DNA of 14,015 nt from an uncultured Aeromonadales bacterium (GCA_902796095.1 CADBNP010000095.1:1-14015), one strand, 5' to 3'; counted from the stretch's first letter, positions 1-7,801 are shown. Notes: generated by a model not told the origin, from the letters alone. Numbers and translations are program-made.

Positions 1-399
1 AAGATCAACACTTTTCTTGAACATAGCCTACTAATTTTAAAATTATACGCAAGTTGCAAACAGGGAAATTTTTGATTATACGCACTTAATAGTTCCTCTT
101 TTTTCCGATTCTTTCGAACGGGGTATTCTGCAGTTGCTGGAAGATACATTCTTTAACCGTTAAAAAACTGCGACAACAGACGGGAGAAAACTTCTGGTCT
201 GAATCGAAGAAACCTGTTTGTTTTCCCGGGGGTAAATTGTTACTCTTGTGAAGAGCGATGTAAGGTTTGTCCCTGTGACGACGATGTGATCTGAGAGACT
301 GTATTTACAGGACTTCAGTCATGCATATTTCAAAACACAGGGTGAGTTTTCAAAGATTTTTAAGTTGATTTTTGTTTTTTAGTCAGAACGGGGTTTTCA
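1..399. other. Non-coding region upstream of the LysR gene
   Basis: No convincing gene is visible in these 399 bases. The first 100 are AT-rich and hold a 10-bp direct repeat, ATTATACGCA, at 42-51 and 75-84, 33 bp apart. A promoter-like pair (TTGCAA, 16 bp, TTATAC) overlaps the second copy. A small inverted repeat, CTGTA-TT-TACAG, lies at 299-310; it has the wrong spacing for a LexA box. If the regulator is transcribed from the candidate promoter, it would have a leader of about 310 nt, which is long, so a closer promoter that I do not recognise is possible. Confidence 0.5.
54..81 (+). promoter_or_regulatory. Candidate sigma-70 promoter, possibly for the LysR gene
   Basis: TTGCAA at 54-59 (4 of 6 matches to TTGACA) is followed after 16 bp by TTATAC at 76-81 (4 of 6 matches to TATAAT). 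The surroundings are AT-rich. The -10 element lies within the second copy of the ATTATACGCA repeat, so a protein bound to that repeat would block it. The match could be chance in AT-rich DNA. Confidence 0.22.
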
Positions 400-1296
400 A
401 TGACGCTTGTTCAGTTGCGATATGTGCTTGCAGTTGCGGGGTTTCAGTCATTCAGTGAGGCAGCTGCATCACTGTGCATAACTCAGCCGGCTCTTTCCAA
501 TTCCATCAAAGATCTGGAAAAGGAACTCAATATCAGTATATTCCGACGTACAAGTCACGGTATTGAACTGACTTCCCAAGGCAGTGAATTTCTCGGCTAT
601 GCCCAGAAGGTTGTAATGCAGGCTGATCTCCTGAAAGATCACTACAGCGGAGATCGGAAGTCAACTGTCCGGTTTGTTGTCAGTTCACAGCACTATTCAT
701 TTGCGGTGAGCTCGTTTATTCGTCTTGTGAAGATCTATGGTATGGACAATTACAATTTCTGTCTCCGGGAGACAAGAACCATGGATATAATCGCCGATGT
801 TCACAGTCTGGCTGCTGATATCGGAATAATTTATCTGAGTGATTTCAACCGCAGGTATCTTACCCGTATTTTTCGTGAACAGGATATTGTTTTTACGCCT
901 CTTGCCTCTTTTTCTCCCCACGTGTTTCTCAGCAGAAGCAATCCTCTTGCTGCAAAGAATGTGATTACCATGGCTGATCTTGCTGCTTATCCTTTCATCT
1001 GCTTTGAGCAGGGTAATTTCGGAAATGAATTTCTTGCCGAGGAACTGGCTGTGGACAGAGCAGGCAACAAGGTGATAAGAGTAAGTGATCGAGCTACGCT
1101 TTTCAATCTGCTGCTGGGTCTGAATGGCTATACCATTGCATCAGGCGTAATAGAGAAGGAACTCAATCCGGAGATAGCTTCCGTTCCTCTTGATGCTGTG
1201 GAAAAGATGGAAATCGGAGTTATCCGTCATAATTCCGTGGAGCCTGGCGGTATATTCAATCAGTATGTTAATTTTCTGAAGGAGGCTCTGATCTGA
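400..1296 (+). CDS. LysR-family transcriptional regulator, probably of methionine/sulfur metabolism
   Basis: Full-length LysR-type regulator of 298 residues, the usual family size. An N-terminal winged helix-turn-helix (about residues 1-60, with SEAAASLCITQPALSNSI at about 18-36) binds DNA. A linker helix and a periplasmic-binding-protein-like effector domain (about 90-295) follow. The effector domain carries QHYSFAV at 97-103 and RATLFNLLLGLNGYT at 231-245, which I associate with a LysR subgroup common in Clostridia and other gut anaerobes rather than with E. coli MetR. The ATG start has a weak upstream GGGG (about 6 nt away). The gene converges with metE, whereas classical metR is divergent from metE, so a link to metE rests on adjacency and on a palindrome in the metE promoter. 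The effector is unknown; homocysteine or another sulfur metabolite is a guess. Confidence 0.88.
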   Translation: MTLVQLRYVLAVAGFQSFSEAAASLCITQPALSNSIKDLEKELNISIFRRTSHGIELTSQGSEFLGYAQKVVMQADLLKDHYSGDRKSTVRFVVSSQHYSFAVSSFIRLVKIYGMDNYNFCLRETRTMDIIADVHSLAADIGIIYLSDFNRRYLTRIFREQDIVFTPLASFSPHVFLSRSNPLAAKNVITMADLAAYPFICFEQGNFGNEFLAEELAVDRAGNKVIRVSDRATLFNLLLGLNGYTIASGVIEKELNPEIASVPLDAVEKMEIGVIRHNSVEPGGIFNQYVNFLKEALI

Positions 1297-1488
1297 GTCA
1301 TGACTGATGATCATCATGCCAGACTGGAGCCCTGTGAATAATTCGCCGTCAGGAAGAGCATTTCAGGATTCGGCTTTCATTCGAACCGGCAACTGATAAT
1401 CAGGTGTCAGATTCCTCTGAAGAGTGTCAGAAAGGGATCATTCAGATTAGTCACTCTGAGAGATCCCCCCCACACACAGTGTTTTAAG

Positions 1489-3786
1489 CTATGCAGTAGC
1501 CTTTACACCATTTGTGCCTGCGGCATTTTTTCTCATGATGAAGGCAGCTTCGGTCATATTTCTCAGACTGGCTTCAGTTTCATTCCAGCCTCTGGTTTTA
1601 AGACCGCAGTCAGGGTTTACCCATACCTTTCTGAAATCAGTCTTTGCTGTGATTTTTTCAAGGGCTTCAACTATCTCAGCAGTTGCAGGAACTCTCGGAG
1701 AGTGGATGTCATATACTCCAGGACCGATCTGGGTTTCAAAGTTGCAGGATTCAAGAGCGTCCAGGATCCTGAAATCTGATCTGGATGCCTCGAAGGTAAT
1801 GACATCCGCATCCATGGCATCAATCCACGGAACTATTTCACCGAATTCAGAATAGCACATGTGTGTATGGATCTGAGTTTCCGGTTTCAGACTGCTCTGA
1901 AGAAGTCTGAATGACGGAATGGCAAATTCCAGATACTCTTTTACCTGATCGCATTTTCTGAGAGGAAGCTTTTCCTTCAGTGCGGCCTCGTCAATCTGGA
2001 TAATTCTGATCCCTGCATCTTCCAGATCCTTCACTTCATCTCTGAGAGCAAGACTCAACTGAAGGATCATTGTTTTTGCCGAAATATCACTGCGGGGGAA
2101 TGACCAGTTCAGAATGGTAACAGGACCCGTGAGCATTCCTTTAACAGGTTTTTTGGAGCAGCTCTGGGCAAATCTGCTCATTTCAACAGTAACAGGACAT
2201 TTCCGGCTGATGTCAGACCATATGACAGGCGGTTTTACACATCTGCTGCCGTAGGACTGAACCCAGCCGTTTTCTGTAAATATGAAGCCGTCGAGGTTTT
2301 CACCGAAATACTCCACCATGTCGTTGCGTTCAAATTCACCGTGAACCAGAACATCAAGTCCGAGTTTCTCCTGCAGAGCTATGCATTCAGCCGTGTGTCT
2401 GCGGATTTGACTGGTGTATTCTTCAGGTGATATCTGATTTGTTCTCAGCTGCTTTCTCAGACTCCGTATCTCCTGTGTCTGCGGGAAGGAGCCGATGGTG
2501 GTTGTTGGAAACAGAGGAAGATTCAGCTCCTTCTGCTGGATCTGACGTCTTTCCTTTCTTGCAGGAAGTCTTACAAAATCACTTTCGGTAAGGCTGTCAG
2601 TTCTTTCTCTTACCTTTTCATTAGGAGCGGCCCGCTGCTGTTCGAAAAGACTGCGGTTGGCCTCGAGGATCTTTTCAAAACCTTCTTCTCCGTTGACTGC
2701 AGATTTGATTTCAGCAAGTTCATTCAGTTTTTCGCAGGCAAAAGCCAGGTGTCTGGTGACATCATGTCCCAGTTTTGATTCACGTGCTGTTGTCATAGGA
2801 ACGTGAAGCAGAGAGCAGGATGTTCCGAGAGCCGTCTTTATTCCCTTCTCCTCCAGTTTCTGAAGAGTGCCCACAATGCCGGCATAATTGCTCCGCCATA
2901 TGTTTTTACCGCATATAAGACCTGCTGCAAGTATTCTGTTTTCAGGGAAACCGTACTTTTCTATCAGTTCAGCTGTTTTTCCGCCCTCGACAAAGTCAAG
3001 AGCAACACAGTCGAAATCAAGAGCTGTCACATCTTTGTATATGTCTCTGATGTCACCGAAGTATGTTTCAAGACAGATTTTCAGATCTTTTTTATGTTCG
3101 AGAACTGCAGTGTATATCTCCTTGAAAAGCTTTATGTCTTCCGGTGTCAGATCCCTTACAAGTGAAGGTTCTGCCAGAGCAGCCCAGGAGACATTGTTCT
3201 GACTGAGATAATCTATGAGTTTGCAGTATGCTTCTGTCAGGGCAGGGGCAAGCTGTTTCTGATTTGTTCCGTTAACGAAGCGTATGTGCTTAAGCAGCGT
3301 GAAAGGACCGATTAAACTTACCTTGAAGTTTAAATTCAGAGCCGTCGCCTCCTTTATGAGAGGATCTATAAACCAGGTTTCCAGTTTTACATCTCTGGAG
3401 CCGTCGTATTCCGGCTCGATATAGTGGTAGTTGGTGTTGAACCATTTCTTCATCGGCAGAGCCTTGAGATCGATACCGTTTTCCTGATGACCGCGAGCCA
3501 TGGCGAAATATATCTCATGTGGCTGAAGATTTTTATCCGCGTATCTCTCCGGGATCAGATTAAACAGCACGGCGGCATCGAGAAGGTTGTCATACAGTGA
3601 AAAGTCACCCACTGGAATAAGATCGATTTTATTTGTCTGCATCAGTGCGTAGTTGTTCTTTCTGATTGCTGATGCGGTATCTGACAGATCTGCAAATGAA
3701 ATTTCATGACGGAAATATTTTTCAAGAGCAAACTTGAGTTCTCTGTTTTCTCCTATGCGGGGAAATCCGGTTATGGTAGTAAGCAT
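1489..3786 (-). CDS. metE: Cobalamin-independent methionine synthase (5-methyltetrahydropteroyltriglutamate-homocysteine methyltransferase)
   Basis: Transfers the methyl group of methyltetrahydropteroyl-glutamate to homocysteine in the cytosol, the last step of methionine synthesis, without vitamin B12. At 765 residues it is full length. The N-terminal barrel opens with GFPRIGENRELK, and the C-terminal catalytic barrel begins near residue 430 (LFPTTTIGSFPQT). The expected zinc ligands are all present: His642 and Cys644 in HTHMCYSEF, Glu666 in VITFEASRSD, and Cys727 in NPDCGLKTRGW, matching H641, C643, E665 and C726 of E. coli MetE. IDEAALKEKLPLR and GPGVYDIHSPRVP are further family signatures. 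The ATG start has an AAAGGA ribosome site about 8 nt upstream. It stands alone, convergent with the LysR gene; its upstream region carries a palindromic operator candidate. No sign of damage. Confidence 0.98.
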   Translation of the reverse strand: MLTTITGFPRIGENRELKFALEKYFRHEISFADLSDTASAIRKNNYALMQTNKIDLIPVGDFSLYDNLLDAAVLFNLIPERYADKNLQPHEIYFAMARGHQENGIDLKALPMKKWFNTNYHYIEPEYDGSRDVKLETWFIDPLIKEATALNLNFKVSLIGPFTLLKHIRFVNGTNQKQLAPALTEAYCKLIDYLSQNNVSWAALAEPSLVRDLTPEDIKLFKEIYTAVLEHKKDLKICLETYFGDIRDIYKDVTALDFDCVALDFVEGGKTAELIEKYGFPENRILAAGLICGKNIWRSNYAGIVGTLQKLEEKGIKTALGTSCSLLHVPMTTARESKLGHDVTRHLAFACEKLNELAEIKSAVNGEEGFEKILEANRSLFEQQRAAPNEKVRERTDSLTESDFVRLPARKERRQIQQKELNLPLFPTTTIGSFPQTQEIRSLRKQLRTNQISPEEYTSQIRRHTAECIALQEKLGLDVLVHGEFERNDMVEYFGENLDGFIFTENGWVQSYGSRCVKPPVIWSDISRKCPVTVEMSRFAQSCSKKPVKGMLTGPVTILNWSFPRSDISAKTMILQLSLALRDEVKDLEDAGIRIIQIDEAALKEKLPLRKCDQVKEYLEFAIPSFRLLQSSLKPETQIHTHMCYSEFGEIVPWIDAMDADVITFEASRSDFRILDALESCNFETQIGPGVYDIHSPRVPATAEIVEALEKITAKTDFRKVWVNPDCGLKTRGWNETEASLRNMTEAAFIMRKNAAGTNGVKATA

Positions 3787-3827
3787 TGCTGTTTTCCTTT
3801 TGTTTTCTATATTACTGAACTGAAAGA

Positions 3828-3856
3828 ATTATTAGATATTTATGTGTTATAAACAA
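3828..3856 (-). promoter_or_regulatory. Candidate metE promoter
   Basis: Read on the minus strand, TTGTTT (3856-3851) is followed after 17 bp by AATAAT (3833-3828), in a very AT-rich stretch. Transcription would start near 3821, leaving a leader of about 35 nt before the metE ATG. The palindrome at 3867-3884 would then be centred near -54, within the range typical of LysR-type activator sites. The hexamers are imperfect, and other AT-rich choices exist close by. Confidence 0.35.
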
Positions 3857-3866
3857 ATTCTATATT

Positions 3867-3884
3867 TTTATAGCCGGCTATAAA
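3867..3884. promoter_or_regulatory. 18-bp perfect palindrome, candidate LysR/Met-box operator of metE
   Basis: TTTATAGCCGGCTATAAA is a perfect 18-bp palindrome 81 bp upstream of the metE start codon, in DNA that is otherwise AT-rich. Its core TATAGCCGGCTATA contains the T-N11-A pattern of LysR sites. It resembles in its outer arms (TATAG...CTATA) the Met-box described for LysR-type methionine regulators of streptococci. It does not match the E. coli MetR site TGAA-N5-TTCA. Assigning it to the LysR protein encoded at 400-1296 is inference. Confidence 0.45.
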
Positions 3885-3900
3885 TAATTTTTATAACGCT

Positions 3901-4213
3901 TGGTTAGTGCAGCTATATGCATCCTTATCTTTCTGGCTATCCGGCTCAGAGTTTTCCCTGTCCGTCATCTGCGATATCCGATCGACTGCAGGATCCGGTG
4001 TAACATTATGTGATCACCGGTCGGATCTGAACTGACTGAAGCCGGCAGTAAACGGACTGACTACGGACTGCCGGTGTACTGAGAAGCGACGGCATTCTGA
4101 ACGGTTTGCGCACAGTTCATTTTTGGCAGAATCAGTCAGCACTTATGTCGGATAGTATGCAGTAAGGAACGTGTTACGCCATTTTGAAAATTTCAGCTTA
4201 TGGGAAGAACTGT
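3901..4213. other. Structured non-coding region between metE and the MobI-like gene
   Basis: No gene recognised. Two inverted repeats with GC-rich arms lie close together: CCGGTG (3995-4000) with CACCGG (4015-4020), and CCGGCAGT (4042-4049) with ACTGCCGG (4067-4074, 17-nt loop). Neither is followed by a T-run, so they are not obvious terminators. Short words such as ACTGAC and CCGGTGTA recur. The promoter of the next gene should lie here, but I cannot pick one out. Confidence 0.4.
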
Positions 4214-4741
4214 ATGGACATGGAAGATTCGGAACTTATTGAAGGGCTCAGACAGCAGGGGGCTCGCCAGCTGCGGGAAACAGTAGATCGCAGTATCCTT
4301 CAGCTGATTGACGCCAGAATAGAATCAGAACTCAGGAACATGCTGGAGCTTGCTCTGAAATGCCTTCATGCCCAGTCCTGCTATGATGTGGATGAATACT
4401 ACTCTCTGCTTTTCAGTGCTTTTCCCGATGCCAGGGTCAGACCAAAGATTTCCATGAGAAGTGACATAACAGGAGATCGGCTTACTGTAGTCTGGGCCAG
4501 GTACTGGAAGCTTCAGAATCCGCGTGACGGAAGAAAGGTTTATTCAAAGGTTTTTCCAAAGGGGACACGGTCTGAAAAGCAGTCTATGCGTCCCTTTAAC
4601 CGGCAGCCTGCGGAACTGAAAAGGATCATCAGCTTTATGGAGCAGCGGAACGAAATCAAAAGAAAAAGAGGTATGATAATCGCCGAAATGCTGAAACTAC
4701 TGAAGCAGTACGGCAGAGTTTCCTCTGAGGATCAGTATTAG
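4214..4741 (+). CDS. Hypothetical protein, weak resemblance to MobI-type conjugation proteins
   Basis: A basic, mostly helical, presumably soluble protein of 175 residues from this ATG, with no membrane segment or signal peptide. The frame can be extended to a TTG at 4184 (185 residues), but that codon has only a distant AAGGA (15 nt). ATG 4214 has GGGAAG 6 nt upstream, so I prefer it; ATG 4220 is also possible. The middle part holds a short strand pair, LTVVWARYWKL, followed by RKVYSKVFPKG and MRPF, then a Glu/Lys/Arg-rich helical tail. That order (beta strand with W/Y, glycine-basic turn, K-G, helical end) recalls MobI(A/C) mobilisation proteins, but no motif is decisive. No mobile-element genes are nearby. 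Only 25 bp separate its stop from the convergent membrane-protein gene. Confidence 0.6.
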   Translation: MDMEDSELIEGLRQQGARQLRETVDRSILQLIDARIESELRNMLELALKCLHAQSCYDVDEYYSLLFSAFPDARVRPKISMRSDITGDRLTVVWARYWKLQNPRDGRKVYSKVFPKGTRSEKQSMRPFNRQPAELKRIISFMEQRNEIKRKRGMIIAEMLKLLKQYGRVSSEDQY

Positions 4742-4765
4742 AAGATTTGCTGATAGAATTCCGGA

Positions 4766-6151
4766 TTACTCAGTCTTTGAGTTCTTTCCTGTAGTATCGG
4801 CACATATTTTAAGCTTGAGACATGTGGACTGGGCACTCATGCTCCATCTGACAGTCTTGCTGTCCATTCTTGCCGGAACTGTTATGTAGGTTGTACCCCG
4901 GAGTTCATGATCATAATTGGTGTATACGGTAATGGTTCCGCCGTCTATTCTGATGGCTGAGATGTTCGGATCCTTGTGGTTGTTTATGAACCTGTCGGTA
5001 AGATCCCAGCTGTAGTTTTCTGAACGGTGCTTGTCGTTGCAGATATTCATATATCTCGGACCTTCCGCATGAATGCATGCTTCAACCTGCTGCTTTATCG
5101 GTTCGATTGATTCAACAATCTGATCAAATGTGGTTCTTGTTCTGTCCCTGGCGTGCATATCATTGATCAGCCACACGGCGAAAATAATCAGTGCACAGAG
5201 AACAGTTATAGCCAGAATGTATTTCAGAATTCTGAAAGTATAGATTACCGGATGAAAATGCTTTCCGGAGTCTGATTCCTGGTATCTGATCCCGTGCTCT
5301 TCTCCCACGGTAAAGTCGTGTCCGGTAAAACCTGTATCAGGATCATCGTCGTTGATGGTGGCACTTAGACCGAGTTCTCTCAGAACTTTGGATGTCTTTG
5401 ACATTTCAAGAGGCTTTTTTTCTATAATTACGGTGGTCTGGATCAGAAATCCGTCCTTCTCCTCTCTTGAAATCTGTATTTTTCGATCAATAACTCCAAG
5501 CAGAAGACTGTCAACGCTTTCACTTTCCGGAACTGCTCTGAAGTTTGCGGAATGCGGAGCAGCAGACTGAACGCTTCTGATCTGATCCTGTTTCTCTTCT
5601 GACTTCAGCGTCCCGTCATCTGAACGGTCAGATCCTGCTGTATGATTATGATCGGATCTCGTTTCTGAGTCTGAAAAGAAGTTAAAGGTTTCTGCAGCAT
5701 CGTCATGAGAAGGTCTCTTCATGGATGAATCTTCCGTTGAGGAAGGATTCAGGGGATGCTCCTGTTCCGGTTCGGTATGCAGTTCTCCCAAAGCAGTCGA
5801 TTTCGGATTATCTGCCTGATCAGATCGCAGGCGGGTGAAATCAATTACAGTGTTATCAGCGCGGGGCTGCTCCGGCATTGCCATATCAGGATCGTCCGGT
5901 ATTCTTATTGGATCGGAACCCCGGTTTGAAAATCTCGGTGCCGTCATCCGTGACGGTGTGATGTCAGCTGATTTTTCTCTGTTCCTCTTGGTCAGGTACG
6001 GATTGAAAAAGCAGATAACGAAGAGCAGGATCAGCAGAGATCCGTAAAAAATTGCAAACCTGTTGCTGCCATCCTTGGCTGACAGTACTGACAGCGGGAT
6101 CAGCATGATAGCTCCGAGGATAAAGGCGATATATCTGATTAGGAAATGCAT
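4766..6151 (-). CDS. Three-helix membrane protein with disordered region and pilin-like C-terminal domain
   Basis: 461 residues, not assigned to a named family. Hydrophobic helices lie at about 5-24 and 31-50, followed by a hydrophilic, charged low-complexity stretch (about 55-215), a short folded-looking segment (about 215-300), a third helix at about 309-329 and a C-terminal domain. That domain begins with a long amphipathic helix (FDQIVESIEPIKQQVEACI, 342-360) and ends with strands IRIDGGTITVY, TTYITVPAR and VRWSMSAQSTCLKLKIC. The order helix, glycine-rich beta sheet, W-containing strand and paired C-terminal cysteines (444, 450, plus 359 and 371) is that of type IV pilin heads, so a pilin-like fold is inferred. 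The usual prepilin peptidase site is absent. The upstream ribosome site is poor. A TACAAT at 6199-6194 (minus) could be its -10 box. It is divergent from the RavA-like operon. Confidence 0.72.
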   Translation of the reverse strand: MHFLIRYIAFILGAIMLIPLSVLSAKDGSNRFAIFYGSLLILLFVICFFNPYLTKRNREKSADITPSRMTAPRFSNRGSDPIRIPDDPDMAMPEQPRADNTVIDFTRLRSDQADNPKSTALGELHTEPEQEHPLNPSSTEDSSMKRPSHDDAAETFNFFSDSETRSDHNHTAGSDRSDDGTLKSEEKQDQIRSVQSAAPHSANFRAVPESESVDSLLLGVIDRKIQISREEKDGFLIQTTVIIEKKPLEMSKTSKVLRELGLSATINDDDPDTGFTGHDFTVGEEHGIRYQESDSGKHFHPVIYTFRILKYILAITVLCALIIFAVWLINDMHARDRTRTTFDQIVESIEPIKQQVEACIHAEGPRYMNICNDKHRSENYSWDLTDRFINNHKDPNISAIRIDGGTITVYTNYDHELRGTTYITVPARMDSKTVRWSMSAQSTCLKLKICADTTGKNSKTE

Positions 6152-6511
6152 TGAGGATCTCAGTCTGCTTCATGTTAGGAATGAACTGATAGTATTGTAC
6201 CTAAAAAAAGAAATTTGTGTATATCGGCGATTGCAGATCGCAGTTGTCTGCGGAATTTTCCGGAGAGACAGAGCTGCAGTAAGGGAAGGATCCGGCTCTG
6301 AATCCGAAACATTGTGTGAGGAGTATTCTGATCGATTTGGCTGTTGCGGCGTGTTTTAAGCACTCTCAGTGATGATGAACTGAGGTAATCACAACACCAT
6401 GCGGGTGAGGTCCGCAGTACTAATAAGGTGACAGGTGGCACACACTGAAAACACCCGCGGTGATAGAATGCAGGGGAGTAGATTTGTTGGCATTTTTAAA
6501 TTTCGGATATC
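6152..6511. promoter_or_regulatory. Divergent intergenic region with a structured leader before the ATPase gene
   Basis: These 360 bases separate the pilin-like membrane gene (-) from the ATPase operon (+) and must hold both promoters; I find no strong sigma-70 match for the operon. The operon side holds CTCAGT/ACTGAG (6365-6370 with 6379-6384) and TGCGG/CCGCA (6400-6404 with 6412-6416, 7-nt loop). GCGGGTG at 6401-6407 is also complementary to CACCCGC at 6452-6458, so the second hairpin and the longer-range pairing are mutually exclusive. A strong AGGGGAG at 6472-6478 is not positioned for the annotated start. On the other side a short hairpin, GCGAT/ATCGC, lies at 6227-6241. Confidence 0.4.
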
Positions 6512-7780
6512 ATGCTGAATGTAGGTGAAAATTCCGCTGCAGAATCAAATTCTGGCGGCTGGAAGAGAAATACAGAGGACGGGATCAGAGAAAGAATTGC
6601 CGGAATCATTCAGATCATCAGTGCCGGTCTTTTTGATCGTGATGACGTGATTAAGATTTCGGTTCTGGCAGTTCTTTCCGGACAGAATGTTTTTCTTTAC
6701 GGACCGCCCGGAACAGGAAAAAGTCTTATTTCACGCCGCATTGCCTCGGTTTTTGCCGACTCTAATTATTTTGAGCATCTTATGCACCGGTTCTGTACAC
6801 CGGAGGAACTTTTCGGTCCGGTTTCCATAAGAGAACTGAAGAACGACCGCTATCACCGCCTGACCGGCGGATATCTTGCCGAAGCTGATTTTGCCTTTCT
6901 TGACGAAATCTGGAAATCTTCTCCTGCTGTTCTCAACACTCTACTGACCCTGATTAATGAGAGACGGTATCATAATGGGTCTGAAATTATCCGTGTGCCG
7001 CTCAAATCTCTGATCTCGGCTTCAAATGAGGTGCCGCTTCATGAAGCTGGTCTTGACGCTCTTTATGATCGTTTTCTGGTTCGTCTGGTTGTGAATCCTG
7101 TCGGCAGCAGGGATCTTTTCAAGCAGATGATCACCAGCCGAAATACCGGAAAGGGTGTTCCGATGCCTGAGAATCTGGCGGTTACAGACGAAGAATACTC
7201 CAGGTGGCTCAAGGCAATTGATGAGGTTGAGTTGCCGGATGACTGTGCTGAAGCTCTTGTCCGCATGAGAGGAATTATTGCAGACAATGTGGATCTGTCA
7301 GATCTGGATCGGGACGATGTTGACGATGATTTTGACCTGGGTGGCGGTATGGATGATGACGGAAACTACGGACATCTGTCCTATGTTTCAGATCGCCGAT
7401 GGTTTCAGATAATCAGAATTCTCAAGGCTTCCGCATTCTTCAACGGACGAAGCGCAGTTAAAATAAGAGATTTCTTTGTTCTCAGGTACTGCCTGTGGAA
7501 TACCTCCTCCGATATGGAAAGTTTCAGTTCTCTTGTGGAGGATACGGTAAAGGAGTTCGCAAGTGATGAACTTTTCCCGCAGGAACTGCAGGAATCCATA
7601 AAAAAGGAGATGGACAGGGAAGGACCCGAGGGTACTGACAAACTGCTGTCGCAGCTTCGTGTCTGCATTAATGCCGTGAATGAGATTACGTCTTCACTTC
7701 GCCGTGACGGCGTGCAGATAGTATCCCGGGGCGGAGAGATGTTTTTCAATCAGATCAGCGAAACTGTCCCTCATTATTAA
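6512..7780 (+). CDS. RavA-like MoxR-family AAA+ ATPase, without the LARA region
   Basis: MoxR AAA+ ATPase of 422 residues, closest in my judgement to E. coli RavA, which works with the VWA protein ViaA as a hexameric chaperone-like machine in the cytoplasm. Motifs visible: Walker A GPPGTGKS (64-71), the RavA-like FCTPEELFGP (94-103), Walker B FAFLDEIW (127-134, Asp131/Glu132) followed by NTLLTLINERRYHNG, sensor 1 SASNE (Asn172), arginine finger in DALYDRF (Arg187), and sensor 2 in YVSDRRW (291-297). Two features set it apart. An Asp-rich insertion at about 258-288 sits just before sensor 2. It also ends about 95 residues after CLWN, whereas E. coli RavA (498 residues) continues into the LARA domain. 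The ATG has only a weak site (CGGA) upstream; an in-frame TAA at 6497 limits the start. The next gene follows after 21 bp. Confidence 0.93.
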   Translation: MLNVGENSAAESNSGGWKRNTEDGIRERIAGIIQIISAGLFDRDDVIKISVLAVLSGQNVFLYGPPGTGKSLISRRIASVFADSNYFEHLMHRFCTPEELFGPVSIRELKNDRYHRLTGGYLAEADFAFLDEIWKSSPAVLNTLLTLINERRYHNGSEIIRVPLKSLISASNEVPLHEAGLDALYDRFLVRLVVNPVGSRDLFKQMITSRNTGKGVPMPENLAVTDEEYSRWLKAIDEVELPDDCAEALVRMRGIIADNVDLSDLDRDDVDDDFDLGGGMDDDGNYGHLSYVSDRRWFQIIRILKASAFFNGRSAVKIRDFFVLRYCLWNTSSDMESFSSLVEDTVKEFASDELFPQELQESIKKEMDREGPEGTDKLLSQLRVCINAVNEITSSLRRDGVQIVSRGGEMFFNQISETVPHY

Positions 7781-7801
7781 AGAAGAGAGCCGTCCACCTC
7801 C

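Noticed and set aside
299..310. LexA-type box CTGT...ACAG
   Set aside because: Only 4 bases separate the arms; a LexA site needs 8 between CTGT and ACAG.
1305..1316. Palindrome TGATGATCATCA after the LysR gene
   Set aside because: Low-complexity 12-bp palindrome with no loop for a terminator and no placement for an operator; GATC-containing words are common throughout the window.
1514..3202. Plus-strand open frames inside metE
   Set aside because: metE is complete with all catalytic residues on the minus strand; the opposing frames show no family features.
4768..4787. Terminator ACTCA/TGAGT followed by TCTTT
   Set aside because: Five weak base pairs located inside the end of the convergent coding sequence; not above chance.
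6063..6441. Possible short genes in the intergenic region before the ATPase gene
   Set aside because: Frames of 88-98 residues exist on both strands, but they overlap each other, lack ribosome sites and have unlikely composition. One runs into the membrane-protein gene.
6436..6450. Sigma-54 promoter beginning TGGCAC
   Set aside because: No TTGC-like -12 element follows at the required distance.
6365..6460. Hammerhead ribozyme, because TGATGA and GAAA words occur in order
   Set aside because: The conserved CTGATGA core is absent and the stems needed for the three-way junction do not form.
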